NCBI RefSeq assembly: GCF_001613205.1
Contig: NZ_BDBX01000004.1
Span: 1-64,000 of the forward strand
DNA from: Nocardia sienata NBRC 100364
GTDB lineage: Bacteria > Actinomycetota > Actinomycetes > Mycobacteriales > Mycobacteriaceae
Direction of reading: 5' to 3'
DNA: 64,000 nucleotides
Made by a program: the position numbers and the translations under genes. This document shows, in pieces, positions 16,161-25,303 of the stretch (position 1 is its first letter; the number at the start of each line of letters is the position of its first letter). The notes below the pieces were generated by a model that was not told the DNA's origin, ran no database searches, and was given only the letters and a program-made list of their open reading frames with translations.

Positions 16161-16853
16161 TCAGTTCCCGCGGCGCACCCGCGGCAGCGATTCGGTGACC
16201 AGCGTGCTCAGCATGTCGACCAGCAGCGCATGGACCTGATCGCGGGTCATGGTGCCGCGGGTCAGCCACTCCCGGCCGGCGACCTTCACCAGGCCACCGT
16301 AGGCGCGGACCATCGCTCGTCGCGGCTCTTCCGAGTCCGCGCCGTCGGCGAGACCGATCATGACCAGTAGCCGCTGTGCGGCCGCGTCGTCGGCCGCGTC
16401 GAGGATCTGCTGCACCTCCGGGTCGTCGCCGACTCCCTCGTGACTGGTCACCTTTACCCAGGTGTTGCCGTGCTCGGAGATCGTGTCCAGCAACCACCGC
16501 ACACTGGCCTCGACCCGTTCCCGGGTGGTGCCCGTGGGCACGGCCAACTCGTCGGCGCGCGGCAAGGTCACCATCCGGCGGACCACTGCGAGATAGAGGT
16601 CGCGCTTATTGCCGAAATAGTGGTTGATCAGGCCGCGGGCCACACCGGCACGCTGCGCCAATTCGGCCGTGGACACCGCCGCGTACGGACGTTCGCCGAA
16701 CATCTCGATGGCTTGGGCGAGGATCTGGGCGCGGCGCTCGTCGGGTTCGAGCCGACGGCGCCGCGGCTGCTCGTCCGTGCCGGTCCCGGACGAGCCGGGG
16801 CCGGCGGGAAGGTCGGTGCCGGAGGTGGGTGGAAGTTCGAGGTCAGAGCCCAC
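16161..16853 (-). CDS. TetR-family regulator
   Basis: A 230-residue TetR repressor with a disordered N-terminal tail of ~30 residues and a helix-turn-helix at ~38-85 (RRAQILAQAIEMFGERPYAA, VSTAELAQRAGVARGLINHY, FGNKRDLYLAVVRRMV). The C-terminal domain is of the acyl-CoA-responsive type often seen next to fad genes, an inference from context. Its GTG start lies 11 bp inside the end of the upstream acyl-CoA dehydrogenase gene, so the two are cotranscribed and it probably regulates that operon. Confidence 0.88.
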   Translation of the reverse strand: MGSDLELPPTSGTDLPAGPGSSGTGTDEQPRRRRLEPDERRAQILAQAIEMFGERPYAAVSTAELAQRAGVARGLINHYFGNKRDLYLAVVRRMVTLPRADELAVPTGTTRERVEASVRWLLDTISEHGNTWVKVTSHEGVGDDPEVQQILDAADDAAAQRLLVMIGLADGADSEEPRRAMVRAYGGLVKVAGREWLTRGTMTRDQVHALLVDMLSTLVTESLPRVRRGN

Positions 16854-17988
16854 GTGCGATGAGATCCTTCATCACCTCGTTGCTGCCGGCGAGGATGCGC
16901 AGCACCCGGGCACCCGTGTACAGCTGGGAGATCGGGTATTCGGTCATATAACCGTAGCCGCCGAAGAGCTGCAGGCAGCGGTCCACGACAACGCCGAGCT
17001 GATCGGTGGACCAGTACTTGGACATGGCGGCCGACTGGATATCGAGTTCTCCGCGCAGGTGCCGGCTGATGCAGTCGTCGAGGAAGACCCGGTTGGTCCG
17101 GGCGATGGTCGCGCATTCGGCCAGTTCGAACTTGGTGTTCTGCATGGCGAACAGCGGTTTGCCGAAGGCCTCGCGGCCCTTGGTGTATTCGACGGTCAGT
17201 TCGACCGCGCGCTCCATCATCGCCACCGCCATGATGGCGGTGACCAGCCGCTCCTGGGCCAACAGTTGCATCATCTGGTAGAAGCCCTGGCCCTCGGCGC
17301 CGCCGAGCAGGTTCGCGGCGGGCACCCGCAGTCCGTCGAAGAACAGTTCGGCGGTGTCCTGACCCTTGCCGCCGATCTTGGACAGGATCCGGCCCCGAGT
17401 GAAGCCGGGGGTGTCGTCGCCGACCTCGGCGAAGAGCAGCGAGACGCCGGCGGCGCCCTTTTCCGGGTCGGTTTTCGCGGCGATGATGATGCCGTCGCAG
17501 AGCCAGCCGTTGGAGATGAAGATCTTCGAACCGGTGATCACATACTCGTCACCCTCGCGGACGGCACGGGTCTTGATCGCCTGCAGATCCGATCCGGTGC
17601 CCGGTTCGGTCATCCCGATGGACAGCACCATCTCGCCACTGCTCGCCCTGGGCAGAATCCGCTTCTTCAGCTCCTCGGAGCCGAATTCGGCCAGGTAGGG
17701 CGCGATGATCGAACTGTGCACCGGGATACCGAGGGCCCCGTCCCCGGCACGCACCTGCTCCTCGATGATCGCGGCCTCATGGGCGAAGCTGCCGCCCCCA
17801 CCGCCGAATTCCTCCGGAACCGCGGGGCACAGCAGGCCGAGTTCTCCGGCGCGCCGGTAGAGCGCCTTGTCCGGATGACCCTGCTCGATGAACTTCTCCT
17901 CGTGCGGGACCACTTCCTTCTCGAAGTAGTTGCGCGCGAGTTCCCGTACCGCCTCGACTTCGTCGTCGCTCCATGCGGGGCGTGCCAT
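16843..17988 (-). CDS. Acyl-CoA dehydrogenase
   Basis: A 381-residue FAD flavoenzyme of the acyl-CoA dehydrogenase family that oxidises acyl-CoA thioesters to 2-enoyl-CoA. Evidence: the N-terminal helical domain (LCPAVPEEFGGGGGSFAHEA), the FAD/substrate segment LSIGMTEPGTGSDLQAIKTR, YTKGREAFGKPLF, and QLFGGYGYMTEYPISQLYTG, which holds the catalytic Glu of the GYGYxxEYP type. Length is normal. It heads an operon with the overlapping TetR gene and is divergent from the SDR at 18219. Substrate chain length cannot be read from sequence. Confidence 0.9.
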   Translation of the reverse strand: MARPAWSDDEVEAVRELARNYFEKEVVPHEEKFIEQGHPDKALYRRAGELGLLCPAVPEEFGGGGGSFAHEAAIIEEQVRAGDGALGIPVHSSIIAPYLAEFGSEELKKRILPRASSGEMVLSIGMTEPGTGSDLQAIKTRAVREGDEYVITGSKIFISNGWLCDGIIIAAKTDPEKGAAGVSLLFAEVGDDTPGFTRGRILSKIGGKGQDTAELFFDGLRVPAANLLGGAEGQGFYQMMQLLAQERLVTAIMAVAMMERAVELTVEYTKGREAFGKPLFAMQNTKFELAECATIARTNRVFLDDCISRHLRGELDIQSAAMSKYWSTDQLGVVVDRCLQLFGGYGYMTEYPISQLYTGARVLRILAGSNEVMKDLIARGL

Positions 17989-18218
17989 ATCCGCGTCCTC
18001 TGTTCGTGATCACCCAGCCCGGCGCCGACGCACCGGATCGTCCGGCAACGACTGTCCCGCACTATTGGCGTGATGTCAACGAGGTAGGTTCCCACTCGTG
18101 ACGACGCGGCGAACGCCGGTACCCGGACGTCCGGCGGCCCGGTTCGGATCGCGCTCTCGCGGTTTTGCCACAATGGAGCGCACGCTTTCCCAGCTCACAA
18201 AGGAATTCTTCCGCACCG

Positions 18219-19649
18219 ATGGCCGCCCCCAGTATCGACCCGAACGACCTCGCCACCTGTTTGCGCGTTCTCGACCAGGCAGGACAACTGGACCCCGGCG
18301 ACCCGGATTCGACCACGGTGCAGCGCGCGGTCGGCCGGATGTTCAAAGAACTCAAACGGCAGCGCCGGACCGCCGCCCGGCAGGCGAAACTCGCCGCGGA
18401 CCGTGCGGTGGTCGCTGCCACGGCCACCGGTTCACCGAACCGGATCGATGACGAGACCGCCGGGATCCCGATCAGCTCCCGCACCACCGGCGCCTCGGCC
18501 GGGACCCTGCTGCGCCCCCGCGGCTGCTATATCTGCAAGGAGAAGTACACCCGCGTCGACGCCTTCTATCACCAGTTGTGCCCGGACTGCGCGGCCATGA
18601 GCCACGGCCGCCGCGAGGCCCGCACCGACCTGACCGGCCGTCGCGCGCTACTCACCGGCGGGCGCGCCAAGATCGGGATGTACATCGCGCTGCGGCTGTT
18701 GCGCGATGGCGCCCACACGACCATCACCACCCGCTTTCCCAACGACGCGATCCGCCGGTTCGCCGCCCGGCCCGACAGCGCCGACTGGCTGCACCGGCTG
18801 CGCATCGTCGGTATCGACCTGCGGGATCCGGCCCAGGTGGTAGCGCTCGCCGACGATGTCGCGGCCCAGGGCCCGCTCGATGTCCTCATCAACAATGCCG
18901 CGCAGACCGTGCGCCGCTCTCCCGGCGCATACAGCGCCCTGGCCGCGGCCGAGGACGGGCCGCTGCCGGCGGGCCAGTTGCCCGAGAAGGTGACCTTCGG
19001 GCAGACCACCCGCGCCCATCCGACCGCGCTGACCGCCTCGCTGACCCCCACCTTGGCCGCCGCCGACGTGGCCGAACTGGCGCTGGTGGCGGGGTCTGCC
19101 ACACCCGACCGCATCGCCCGCGGAGTGGCGATCGATGCCGGAGGCCTGGTGCCCGATCTCGCCCACACCAACAGCTGGGTGCACACCGTGGGCGAAGTGG
19201 ACCCCACCGAACTGCTCGAAGTCCAGCTCTGTAATTCGGTCGCCCCGTTCATCCTCGTCTCCCGGTTGCGGCCCGCGCTGGCCGCGTCGCCCGCGCGCCG
19301 GAAATACGTGGTGAACGTCTCGGCGATGGAAGGCCAGTTCTCCCGGGGCTACAAGGGGCCCGGGCATCCGCACACCAATATGGCCAAGGCGGCACTGAAC
19401 ATGCTGACCCGGACCAGCGCGAAGGAAATGCTCGAAACCGATGGCATCCTGATGACCGCGGTGGACACCGGCTGGATCACCGACGAGCGACCGCACTACA
19501 CCAAGATCAGGCTCGCCGACGAGGGGTTCCACGCCCCGCTGGACCTGGTGGACGGCGCGGCCCGGGTCTACGATCCCATCGTGCGCGGGGAAGCCGGCGA
19601 GGACCTCTACGGCTGTTTCCTGAAGGACTATCGCCCCTCCCCGTGGTAA
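18219..19649 (+). CDS. SDR-family protein with N-terminal zinc-ribbon-like region and altered active site
   Basis: A 476-residue protein. Residues 1-100 are an unassigned N-terminal domain. GCYICKEKY and LCPDCAAM near 105-130 form a CxxC...CxxC pair resembling a zinc ribbon. From ~140 a Rossmann SDR fold follows: ALLTGGRAKIGMYIAL (TGGRxxIG in place of TGxxxGIG), INNAAQTVRR and VNVSAMEGQFSR. The usual YxxxK is HTNMAK, with Thr386 where Tyr should be and Lys390 kept. The same HPHTNMAKAALNM stretch occurs, as I recall, in plant and fungal homologues, so it is a family trait rather than damage. Catalysis may be altered or absent. ATG 18219 is preferred for its AAAGGA and the clean Ala-Pro-rich start. 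Confidence 0.8.
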   Translation: MAAPSIDPNDLATCLRVLDQAGQLDPGDPDSTTVQRAVGRMFKELKRQRRTAARQAKLAADRAVVAATATGSPNRIDDETAGIPISSRTTGASAGTLLRPRGCYICKEKYTRVDAFYHQLCPDCAAMSHGRREARTDLTGRRALLTGGRAKIGMYIALRLLRDGAHTTITTRFPNDAIRRFAARPDSADWLHRLRIVGIDLRDPAQVVALADDVAAQGPLDVLINNAAQTVRRSPGAYSALAAAEDGPLPAGQLPEKVTFGQTTRAHPTALTASLTPTLAAADVAELALVAGSATPDRIARGVAIDAGGLVPDLAHTNSWVHTVGEVDPTELLEVQLCNSVAPFILVSRLRPALAASPARRKYVVNVSAMEGQFSRGYKGPGHPHTNMAKAALNMLTRTSAKEMLETDGILMTAVDTGWITDERPHYTKIRLADEGFHAPLDLVDGAARVYDPIVRGEAGEDLYGCFLKDYRPSPW

Positions 19650-19689
19650 ACCCGGTGCCCTAGCGCATCCGAGGACATACCCTGGAAGG

Positions 19690-20073
19690 GTGTGGTACCG
19701 GCTGGTCGCGGATCTGATCGCCACCCTGCATCTGCTGTTCATCGGCTATGTGCTGGCGGGTGGCTTTTTGGCGTGGCGTTTCCCGCGCACGATCTGGTTG
19801 CACGGGGCCGCCGCGGCCTGGGGTTTCGGTACGGTGCTGGTGGGCTACGACTGCCCGCTCACCTACGCGGAGAACTGGGCCCGGCACCGGGCGGGAATTT
19901 CGGGATTGCCGCCGGAGGGCTTCATCGACCACTACCTGACCGGAGTGATCTACCCGGAGAGCATGCGCACCGAGGTACAGCTGCTGGTGGCGGCTTGTGT
20001 CCTGGTGTCGTGGGCGGGTCTGTGGTGGCGCGCCCGCCATCCGCACGGCCCGGGCGAGCGGGTCGTCGGCTGA
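19690..20073 (+). CDS. DUF2784 membrane protein
   Basis: A 127-residue integral membrane protein with three to four helices: ADLIATLHLLFIGYVLAGGF, LHGAAAAWGFGTVLVGYDCP and LLVAACVLVSWAGLWW. The order, the CPLTYAENWARHRAG block and the length match DUF2784, whose role is unknown. GTG start at 19690 (GTG TGG TAC). It follows the SDR gene by 40 bp and may be in its operon. Confidence 0.85.
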   Translation: MWYRLVADLIATLHLLFIGYVLAGGFLAWRFPRTIWLHGAAAAWGFGTVLVGYDCPLTYAENWARHRAGISGLPPEGFIDHYLTGVIYPESMRTEVQLLVAACVLVSWAGLWWRARHPHGPGERVVG

Positions 20074-20119
20074 TCGGCGTCAGCCGGTGACGGTGTGATG
20101 AAAATTGCTGTGCCATCGG

Positions 20120-21517
20120 ATGACCGAGCGTTCGCCGTACCCGTGGCCCAGTACTCTCGGTGCGGTGGACGTGGGCGCACGGCTGGTCCGTGATTACGAA
20201 GACGGGGCAGGCGTCCCCCAGTCGACGCCGGTGGACTGGCCCGACCCCGGGCACTACCTCGCCGCCACCCTCCCGGTGTGGGGGCTGGCCGCGGGATCGG
20301 TCCAGGCGTTCGCCGGGGCCGCCGATCGGTACCGGCGGGCCACCGGCACCACCCCGATCCGACACCGGCTGGACCCCGAACGCATTGCGGCGTCCTTCTC
20401 CAGTGACCGGTTGCTGCGTATCGACGGTGCCCCCGTCGAGGGTTTCGCCGACCTGTCCGGATTCTTTCCCACATTCGACGGCTGGGTGCGCACTCACGCC
20501 AACTATCCACATCACCGCTCCCGGCTGCTCGCCGCCCTCGAACTCCCCGCGGACGCGCCGCACGAACTGGCCGAAGCCCAGATGGCGATGATCCGCGCCG
20601 CCGATCTGGAGGAGCTGGCCGCGGCCCGGGGCGCGATCGTGGCCCGGGTGCGCGACGAAACGCAGTGGCGGGCGGAGCCACAGGCAGGGGCGGCCGGGGC
20701 GGGCCCGTTGGTCGCGCTCGTGGAACGCGGCGACCGGCGCCGCTACACGCTGCCGAAATCGGGGACCCCGTACCAGCCACTGCAGGGCGTGCGAATACTG
20801 GATCTGACCCGGGTGATCGCCGGTCCGGTGGCCACCCGGGCGCTGGCGCTGCTCGGGGCCGAAGTGCTGCGTATCGACCCGCCTGCACTGCCCGAGATCT
20901 CCTGGCAGTACACCGATACCTGCCAGGGCAAATACTCCGCCCTGCTGGACCTGCGGCCGGCATCCGCCGCCTGGGAGTCACTGCTGGACTCCGCCGACGT
21001 GCTGGTGACCGGATACCGCCCCGGCGCGCTGGAAGGACTCGGGCTCACCGGGCGGCCCGGGCTCGTGCACGCCCGGGTGAGCGCTTGGGGTTTCACCGGG
21101 CCGTGGGCGGGTCGGCGTGGTTTCGACAGCATCGTCCAGGCCGCGACCGGGATCGCGGTGATCGAGGGAGCATCCGCGGTGCCCGGCGCGCTGCCCGCGC
21201 AAGCACTCGACCACGCCTCCGGCTATCTGCTCGCGGCCGGAATCGTCGATGCGCTCACCGCCCGTGGGGGCGACGGCCGCGGCCGGGATGTGCGAGTGTC
21301 GCTGGCCCGGACCGCGAGCTGGTTGCTCTCCGAACGAGGCCGCACCCCCGACCATGCGGCGCCTGCGGTACCCGGCCCGGGCACCACTGTGACCCACGGA
21401 CAGGTTGTCAGCGCGGCGCCGGCCCTGGCCGAATTCCCGGACTACCCGTTCCCGGCACCCGGTTATGGTCGCGCCGAGCCCCGCTGGGCCGAACAGCGGG
21501 TACCCGAGCATCACTGA
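20120..21517 (+). CDS. Family III CoA transferase (CaiB/BaiF)
   Basis: A 465-residue protein. The C-terminal part from about residue 215 is a CaiB/BaiF CoA-transferase domain: PLQGVRILDLTRVIAGPVAT, LLGAEVLRIDPP, DVLVTGYRPGALEGLGL and RRGFDSIVQAATG with the family aspartate. The N-terminal ~210 residues are a divergent second half, as in the longer actinobacterial forms that carry both halves in one chain. It would transfer CoA between carboxylic acids in catabolism. ATG 20120 is used; GTG 20165 is possible, and neither has a clear ribosome site. Confidence 0.85.
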   Translation: MTERSPYPWPSTLGAVDVGARLVRDYEDGAGVPQSTPVDWPDPGHYLAATLPVWGLAAGSVQAFAGAADRYRRATGTTPIRHRLDPERIAASFSSDRLLRIDGAPVEGFADLSGFFPTFDGWVRTHANYPHHRSRLLAALELPADAPHELAEAQMAMIRAADLEELAAARGAIVARVRDETQWRAEPQAGAAGAGPLVALVERGDRRRYTLPKSGTPYQPLQGVRILDLTRVIAGPVATRALALLGAEVLRIDPPALPEISWQYTDTCQGKYSALLDLRPASAAWESLLDSADVLVTGYRPGALEGLGLTGRPGLVHARVSAWGFTGPWAGRRGFDSIVQAATGIAVIEGASAVPGALPAQALDHASGYLLAAGIVDALTARGGDGRGRDVRVSLARTASWLLSERGRTPDHAAPAVPGPGTTVTHGQVVSAAPALAEFPDYPFPAPGYGRAEPRWAEQRVPEHH

Positions 21518-21538
21518 ACTCGCACGACGGGCGAGCGC

Positions 21539-21871
21539 TCACAGACCGGTGGCGAGCCGCACCACGACCGTGTCCTGGGTGACCTCCTGCACCGTCAGGT
21601 TCAGTCCCTGCACCGAACCGGATTGCCCCATAGGTACGGTGACCGGCTGACCTGCCACCGACAGGGTGACGAGCTCGCCCTGCACCGAGGTGAGCTCGAT
21701 GTCCACGCCCAGCACGCCGACCTTTGCCTGCACACCGCGCTCGAATGTCACCGTGCAGCCGCTGACCTCGCATTCACTTCGCGCCCCCGGACCCGTCGCG
21801 GTGCAGGCCGAGACCCCCAGCGACGCGGCGGTAACGAACAGGAGGGCAGCGATCAGCCGTCGAACAGACAT
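21539..21871 (-). CDS. Putative lipoprotein
   Basis: A 110-residue exported protein. A signal peptide (MSVRRLIAALLFVTAASLG) ends in a lipobox with lipidated Cys23 (GVSAC). The mature part is a small beta-rich domain with one further Cys pair (SECEVSGCTVTFERG), likely a disulfide. No family is recognised. It is convergent with the CoA transferase gene. Confidence 0.75.
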   Translation of the reverse strand: MSVRRLIAALLFVTAASLGVSACTATGPGARSECEVSGCTVTFERGVQAKVGVLGVDIELTSVQGELVTLSVAGQPVTVPMGQSGSVQGLNLTVQEVTQDTVVVRLATGL

Positions 21872-21925
21872 GCGGACAGTGTAGGGATCACCCCGCTCCC
21901 CGCCACCGGAAGCAAACCAACCGCC

Positions 21926-22987
21926 TCACCATGGAGAGCGGTGGGCGCGAATCTCGGCCAGAGACAGGCCGCGCCGGCGGCGGGCGAGGGCACGCAAGGC
22001 GCTGGCGTTCACGTAGCCGACCTCGCGGGCGATCGACCCCACTGTGAGCCCACCGGACCGTAGCAGCTGAGTGGCCCGATCGAGCCGGATATCGTCGGCG
22101 AAATCCTTCGGTGACATGCCGAGCGCAGCGCGGGTCGCCCGTTGCAGACTGCGTTCGGTGACGCCGAGCTCCCGCGCGGCGGTAGCTATCAGGAACTGTT
22201 CGGAAAGATGGTCGCGCACCCAGCGCTCGTAGCCGGCGATCAGCGAACTACCGCGGGCCACCACCTCGGGTATCGCATAGGGCGCTTGGCTGGCCCGCGA
22301 CCCCACAGCGAGGTAGCGCATGGCGCGTTCCGACAACTCCGGGCTGGTCCGGTAGATCAGCGACAGCGCCATATCCATATGTGAGAGCGACGCGCCCGCG
22401 GTGGTGATCCCGTCCGCGTGGCATACGATGCAGCTCTCGTCCAGCCGAACACGGGGATAGCGCCCGCGGAAACAGGTGCCCAGCCACCAGCTGGTCGTCG
22501 CCGGGGAGTCGTCGAGCACCCCGGATTCGGCCAGAAAGAATGTCGCGGTGCAGGCGGCGGCCAGATGCACGCCGGCCGCCCGCGCCTCCCGGATGTGCTC
22601 GAGAACCCGCGAGTGCGCCGCATCGGTGACCAGCTCGACCAGAGGCTCGGGTTCCAGAATATTCACCGCTGCCACCGCGAGCGCGTCCAGCGGTGCCGAA
22701 ATCTCCTCCAGCGGGGTGGTCGGCACCAGGTTTCCGCTACCCGAGCGCACCGAGGAACCCAGCGATACCGTGCGGATATTCCAGGGCGGTGGCGGGTTCC
22801 GCAGCTCCCTGCGCAGCGCGTTGGCTGTGCTGAACGCGCCGAGCAGTGCGCCCAGACCGAAATCGGCCACACCGTCCACGACGAAAATTCCGACATCCAC
22901 GCCCGGAGGATACGGTTCTGGCCCACCGATCGAAAACCGGATGGTCTCTATGGCCGGAGAAATTGGGGAGGCCCTCGCCTCGATCAC
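21926..22987 (-). CDS. GlxA-type AraC regulator with DJ-1/PfpI domain
   Basis: A 353-residue regulator. Residues ~30-200 are a class-I amidotransferase-like (DJ-1/PfpI) domain (VDVGIFVVDGVADFGLGALL, GVHLAAACTATFFLAESGVL), which keeps a Cys in AACTATF. Residues ~250-345 are an AraC double helix-turn-helix (FLIATAARELGVTERSLQRA, VGSIAREVGYVNASALRALA). GlxA-like proteins sense small metabolites. The GTG at 22987 is uncertain; GTG 22900 would remove a 29-residue tail. It stands alone on the minus strand. Confidence 0.85.
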   Translation of the reverse strand: MIEARASPISPAIETIRFSIGGPEPYPPGVDVGIFVVDGVADFGLGALLGAFSTANALRRELRNPPPPWNIRTVSLGSSVRSGSGNLVPTTPLEEISAPLDALAVAAVNILEPEPLVELVTDAAHSRVLEHIREARAAGVHLAAACTATFFLAESGVLDDSPATTSWWLGTCFRGRYPRVRLDESCIVCHADGITTAGASLSHMDMALSLIYRTSPELSERAMRYLAVGSRASQAPYAIPEVVARGSSLIAGYERWVRDHLSEQFLIATAARELGVTERSLQRATRAALGMSPKDFADDIRLDRATQLLRSGGLTVGSIAREVGYVNASALRALARRRRGLSLAEIRAHRSPW

Positions 22988-23500
22988 CTACAGTGTGTCG
23001 CAAACAGAGCGTTTCCTGTCGCGTCCGCCCCTCTTACCGCGCCTGCCGGAGCCCGTAGGGTCGAAGCCACAGAACGGTGCCGGTCGCCTTCGTGCGGCCG
23101 GCACCGTTCGCGTGTTGTCACCGAACGCACCGCTGACCGCGGCTCCTTCGGGCCGCGTTGTCGTTGCAGTGGCCGACGAACTCGACGCTGGGCGGGAGCG
23201 CCGGTGCGGTGCCGGCGCGGTATGGATATCGCCGGCCCCCACCGGGACCGGTCTCCGCCGCAGACGGCGACGCCACCGCGTGACAGTGGCCCGGGACCGA
23301 CCCCGCGTGTGGGAATGCATGGCTGCGGTGCTGCGGGGTGCGCCGCAGCCTTCCATTCGCATACGCCTGCTGTGATGTTCGCGGCCGTCGCTGCCGCAGA
23401 GAAAGCTGACCCGCGGAGACGAGCCACACGGCACGGCCGAACACGGCGTCGGAACCGCCGCGCGTCGCCGAGTCGGCCCGGGAGTATCGCGGGCGCGAAC
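22988..23500. other. Gene-free stretch with a strong hairpin
   Basis: No convincing coding sequence lies in these 513 bp; the open frames on both strands are Arg/Pro-rich shadows. The notable element is a perfect 12-bp inverted repeat GAACGGTGCCGG (23072-23083) and CCGGCACCGTTC (23098-23109) around a 14-nt loop that can pair further (CGC/GCG). No T-run follows on either strand. It could terminate transcription coming from the 23501 gene or act as a structured leader or small RNA element; nothing decides between these. Confidence 0.5.
23072..23109. terminator. 12-bp perfect stem-loop, possible terminator
   Basis: Arms GAACGGTGCCGG and CCGGCACCGTTC are fully complementary, with a 14-nt loop. 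It lies about 390 nt past the stop of the 23501-24148 gene and 85 nt before the GlxA-type gene start (both minus strand). The lack of a U-tract is common for actinomycete terminators, so a terminator role is plausible but unproven. Confidence 0.4.
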
Positions 23501-24148
23501 CTAGCGGCCGCCCAGACCGAAGCCGGAGTCGTCCATTTCGATATCCGGATCGAGGATGCCGCATACCTTCCAGCCGCCGTCCTCCTCGACCAGGTCGTAG
23601 GTCATGGTGGTCGTGGTCGAGGTGCCCATCACCTCCATGGACATCTCCATGGTGAACGTTCCCTTATCACTGCCCGCGGGGACGTCGACACTCTTCAGCG
23701 TGGTCGTCGACTCGGGAAGGTCGATATCGGGTACGTCCGTCGGTTTCGCCGGGTTCTGCTGCTCGTACTGCGAGATCTCGTCCAGATCGGCCGCGCAGAC
23801 CAGATCCTCCGGGTCCCCCTCGTGATCTACCCAGGCCTGGGCGACCTCACGGGGGTCGTCGTAGCCGCCGCCCACGACCGAACCACCGCCGCCGCTGAAC
23901 AGAAAGAAGGCACCCACCGCGACGGCGATCAGCACCACGGCGACACCGCCGACGACGAGCGCGATCCGGCCGCCGTTCCCACCGGAGCGCGGGGGTGGGG
24001 CGCCGTACCCTCCGGGGGCACCGTACTGCGGCGGGCCGGGCGGGTAGGGCTGACCGTACTGCCCCGGGTAAGGCTGCTGTCCGGGCACGGGTTGTCCTGG
24101 ATACGGCTGCTGATGCCGGTACGGATTGGGCTGTTGCGGATGACCCAT
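23501..24148 (-). CDS. Membrane-anchored protein with Pro/Gln/Tyr-rich N terminus
   Basis: A 215-residue protein. The cytoplasmic N terminus (~55 residues) is rich in PYPGQ-type repeats and Gly/Pro. One membrane helix follows (ALVVGGVAVVLIAVAVGAFF, residues ~63-85). The exported domain (~95-215) includes DDPREVAQAWVDHEGDP, two Cys (LVCAADL, KVCGILD) likely in a disulfide, and VEEDGGWKVCG, a pattern seen in DUF4878/NTF2-like extracellular domains of actinobacteria. Function is unknown. It lies downstream of the two muralytic paralogues on the same strand and may be functionally linked to them. Confidence 0.75.
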   Translation of the reverse strand: MGHPQQPNPYRHQQPYPGQPVPGQQPYPGQYGQPYPPGPPQYGAPGGYGAPPPRSGGNGGRIALVVGGVAVVLIAVAVGAFFLFSGGGGSVVGGGYDDPREVAQAWVDHEGDPEDLVCAADLDEISQYEQQNPAKPTDVPDIDLPESTTTLKSVDVPAGSDKGTFTMEMSMEVMGTSTTTTMTYDLVEEDGGWKVCGILDPDIEMDDSGFGLGGR

Positions 24149-24292
24149 ACGGAAGTCCTGTGATCCTTGCTCTCCTGCGCGTCACCGGAGTGGCGCCGCG
24201 TCCGAACTCTAATTCCCCCACGACGACGTGGCGTTAACATCGACCCCGGACAACGCTGTCGGCCGGATTGCATTCGCCCGCTGCGGATACGA

Positions 24293-25303
24293 TCAGTACC
24301 CGACGTACCCGGCGCCTTGGGACATGTTTTTGATACCGGGGACATTCTCCAGCGACCCGTACCGTTCGAGGGCGTAGGCGGTACCCGCACAGATGTTGTC
24401 GACCGGATTCCAGATATCGGTGTGCCCGGGCAGAGCATAGGCGTTGAACGTCGGGTCGATCGTCTGCATCAGCCCCTTCGACGGAGTACCCCGCTCGGTG
24501 GCATTCTCGTCCCACAGATTGATCGCGTGCGGGTTTCCGCTGGATTCCTTTTCGATCATCGTCGCGATAATGGCCGCGTCGGAGTCCTTGACGTTGTAGC
24601 CGTTCTCGCGGAGCACGTCGATCGCCTGATCGATCCACTGCGCCACGTCGCCGGTGGGCATCTTGGTCGGCATGCCGGAGGTACCGGTGACCTCGCCGCC
24701 GGACCCGGAATCGTCGTCGGACCCCGAGTCTCCACCGCTCGCGGATTGGCCACCCATCAGCGGACTCATCGGGGAGCCGCTGCTTGCCGGGGACGCGGTG
24801 GTACCTCCCGACCGCTCCTGCGGCACCTGCAGGGACTTGTTCTCCAGTTCGTTGTGCGTGGACTGCACCTTGCCCACAGTGGCGCCGATGGCGTTGTCGA
24901 TCGCGACGACCGCGTCGAACTGCTGCCGCGAAGTGGGGTTGTCCGGGACGCCGTTGGTGATCTCGACGACCGCGTCGCGCAGATCCTCGAAATGCCCGGT
25001 GACACCGTTGGCGTCGTCGGCGGCCAGGGCGGCGAGTTCGGCGATCTGGTTGTCGAGCGTATTCCAGTCCTCTATGTATGCCGCGACCTGCTGATCCAAC
25101 AGTTCGTACTTGTCCGCGAGCTCACCGTCGCCGGGCCGCTCGCCGGCCAGGTGGGCGAACTGCTGGGCGGTGAGGGTCGTCGCGGTACGGTCACCCAGGC
25201 CGTTCTGCAGTTTCTCGAGGACCTTCTCGGCATAGTCGATATAGGGATTCAGCAGCGGAGCGTTCAAGGGACGACGGAGTGTCCAGCTCTTTGCGACGAC
25301 CAT
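24293..25303 (-). CDS. Lytic transglycosylase (SLT) with helical N-terminal domain
   Basis: A 336-residue protein. Residues 1-160 are a helical domain shared with the protein encoded just upstream (WTLRRPLNAPLLNPYIDYAE, FEDLRDAVVEITNGVPDN). A Ser/Gly/Asp-rich linker (~165-215) leads to an SLT-type lysozyme fold: MIEKESSGNPHAINL, with the catalytic Glu, then GTPSKGLMQTIDPTFNAY and NICAGTAYALERYGS. It would cleave peptidoglycan glycan strands. There is no Sec signal peptide, so export by another route (for example type VII secretion) or action on lysis is inferred. ATG 25303 has GGAGGG upstream. Confidence 0.85.
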   Translation of the reverse strand: MVVAKSWTLRRPLNAPLLNPYIDYAEKVLEKLQNGLGDRTATTLTAQQFAHLAGERPGDGELADKYELLDQQVAAYIEDWNTLDNQIAELAALAADDANGVTGHFEDLRDAVVEITNGVPDNPTSRQQFDAVVAIDNAIGATVGKVQSTHNELENKSLQVPQERSGGTTASPASSGSPMSPLMGGQSASGGDSGSDDDSGSGGEVTGTSGMPTKMPTGDVAQWIDQAIDVLRENGYNVKDSDAAIIATMIEKESSGNPHAINLWDENATERGTPSKGLMQTIDPTFNAYALPGHTDIWNPVDNICAGTAYALERYGSLENVPGIKNMSQGAGYVGY

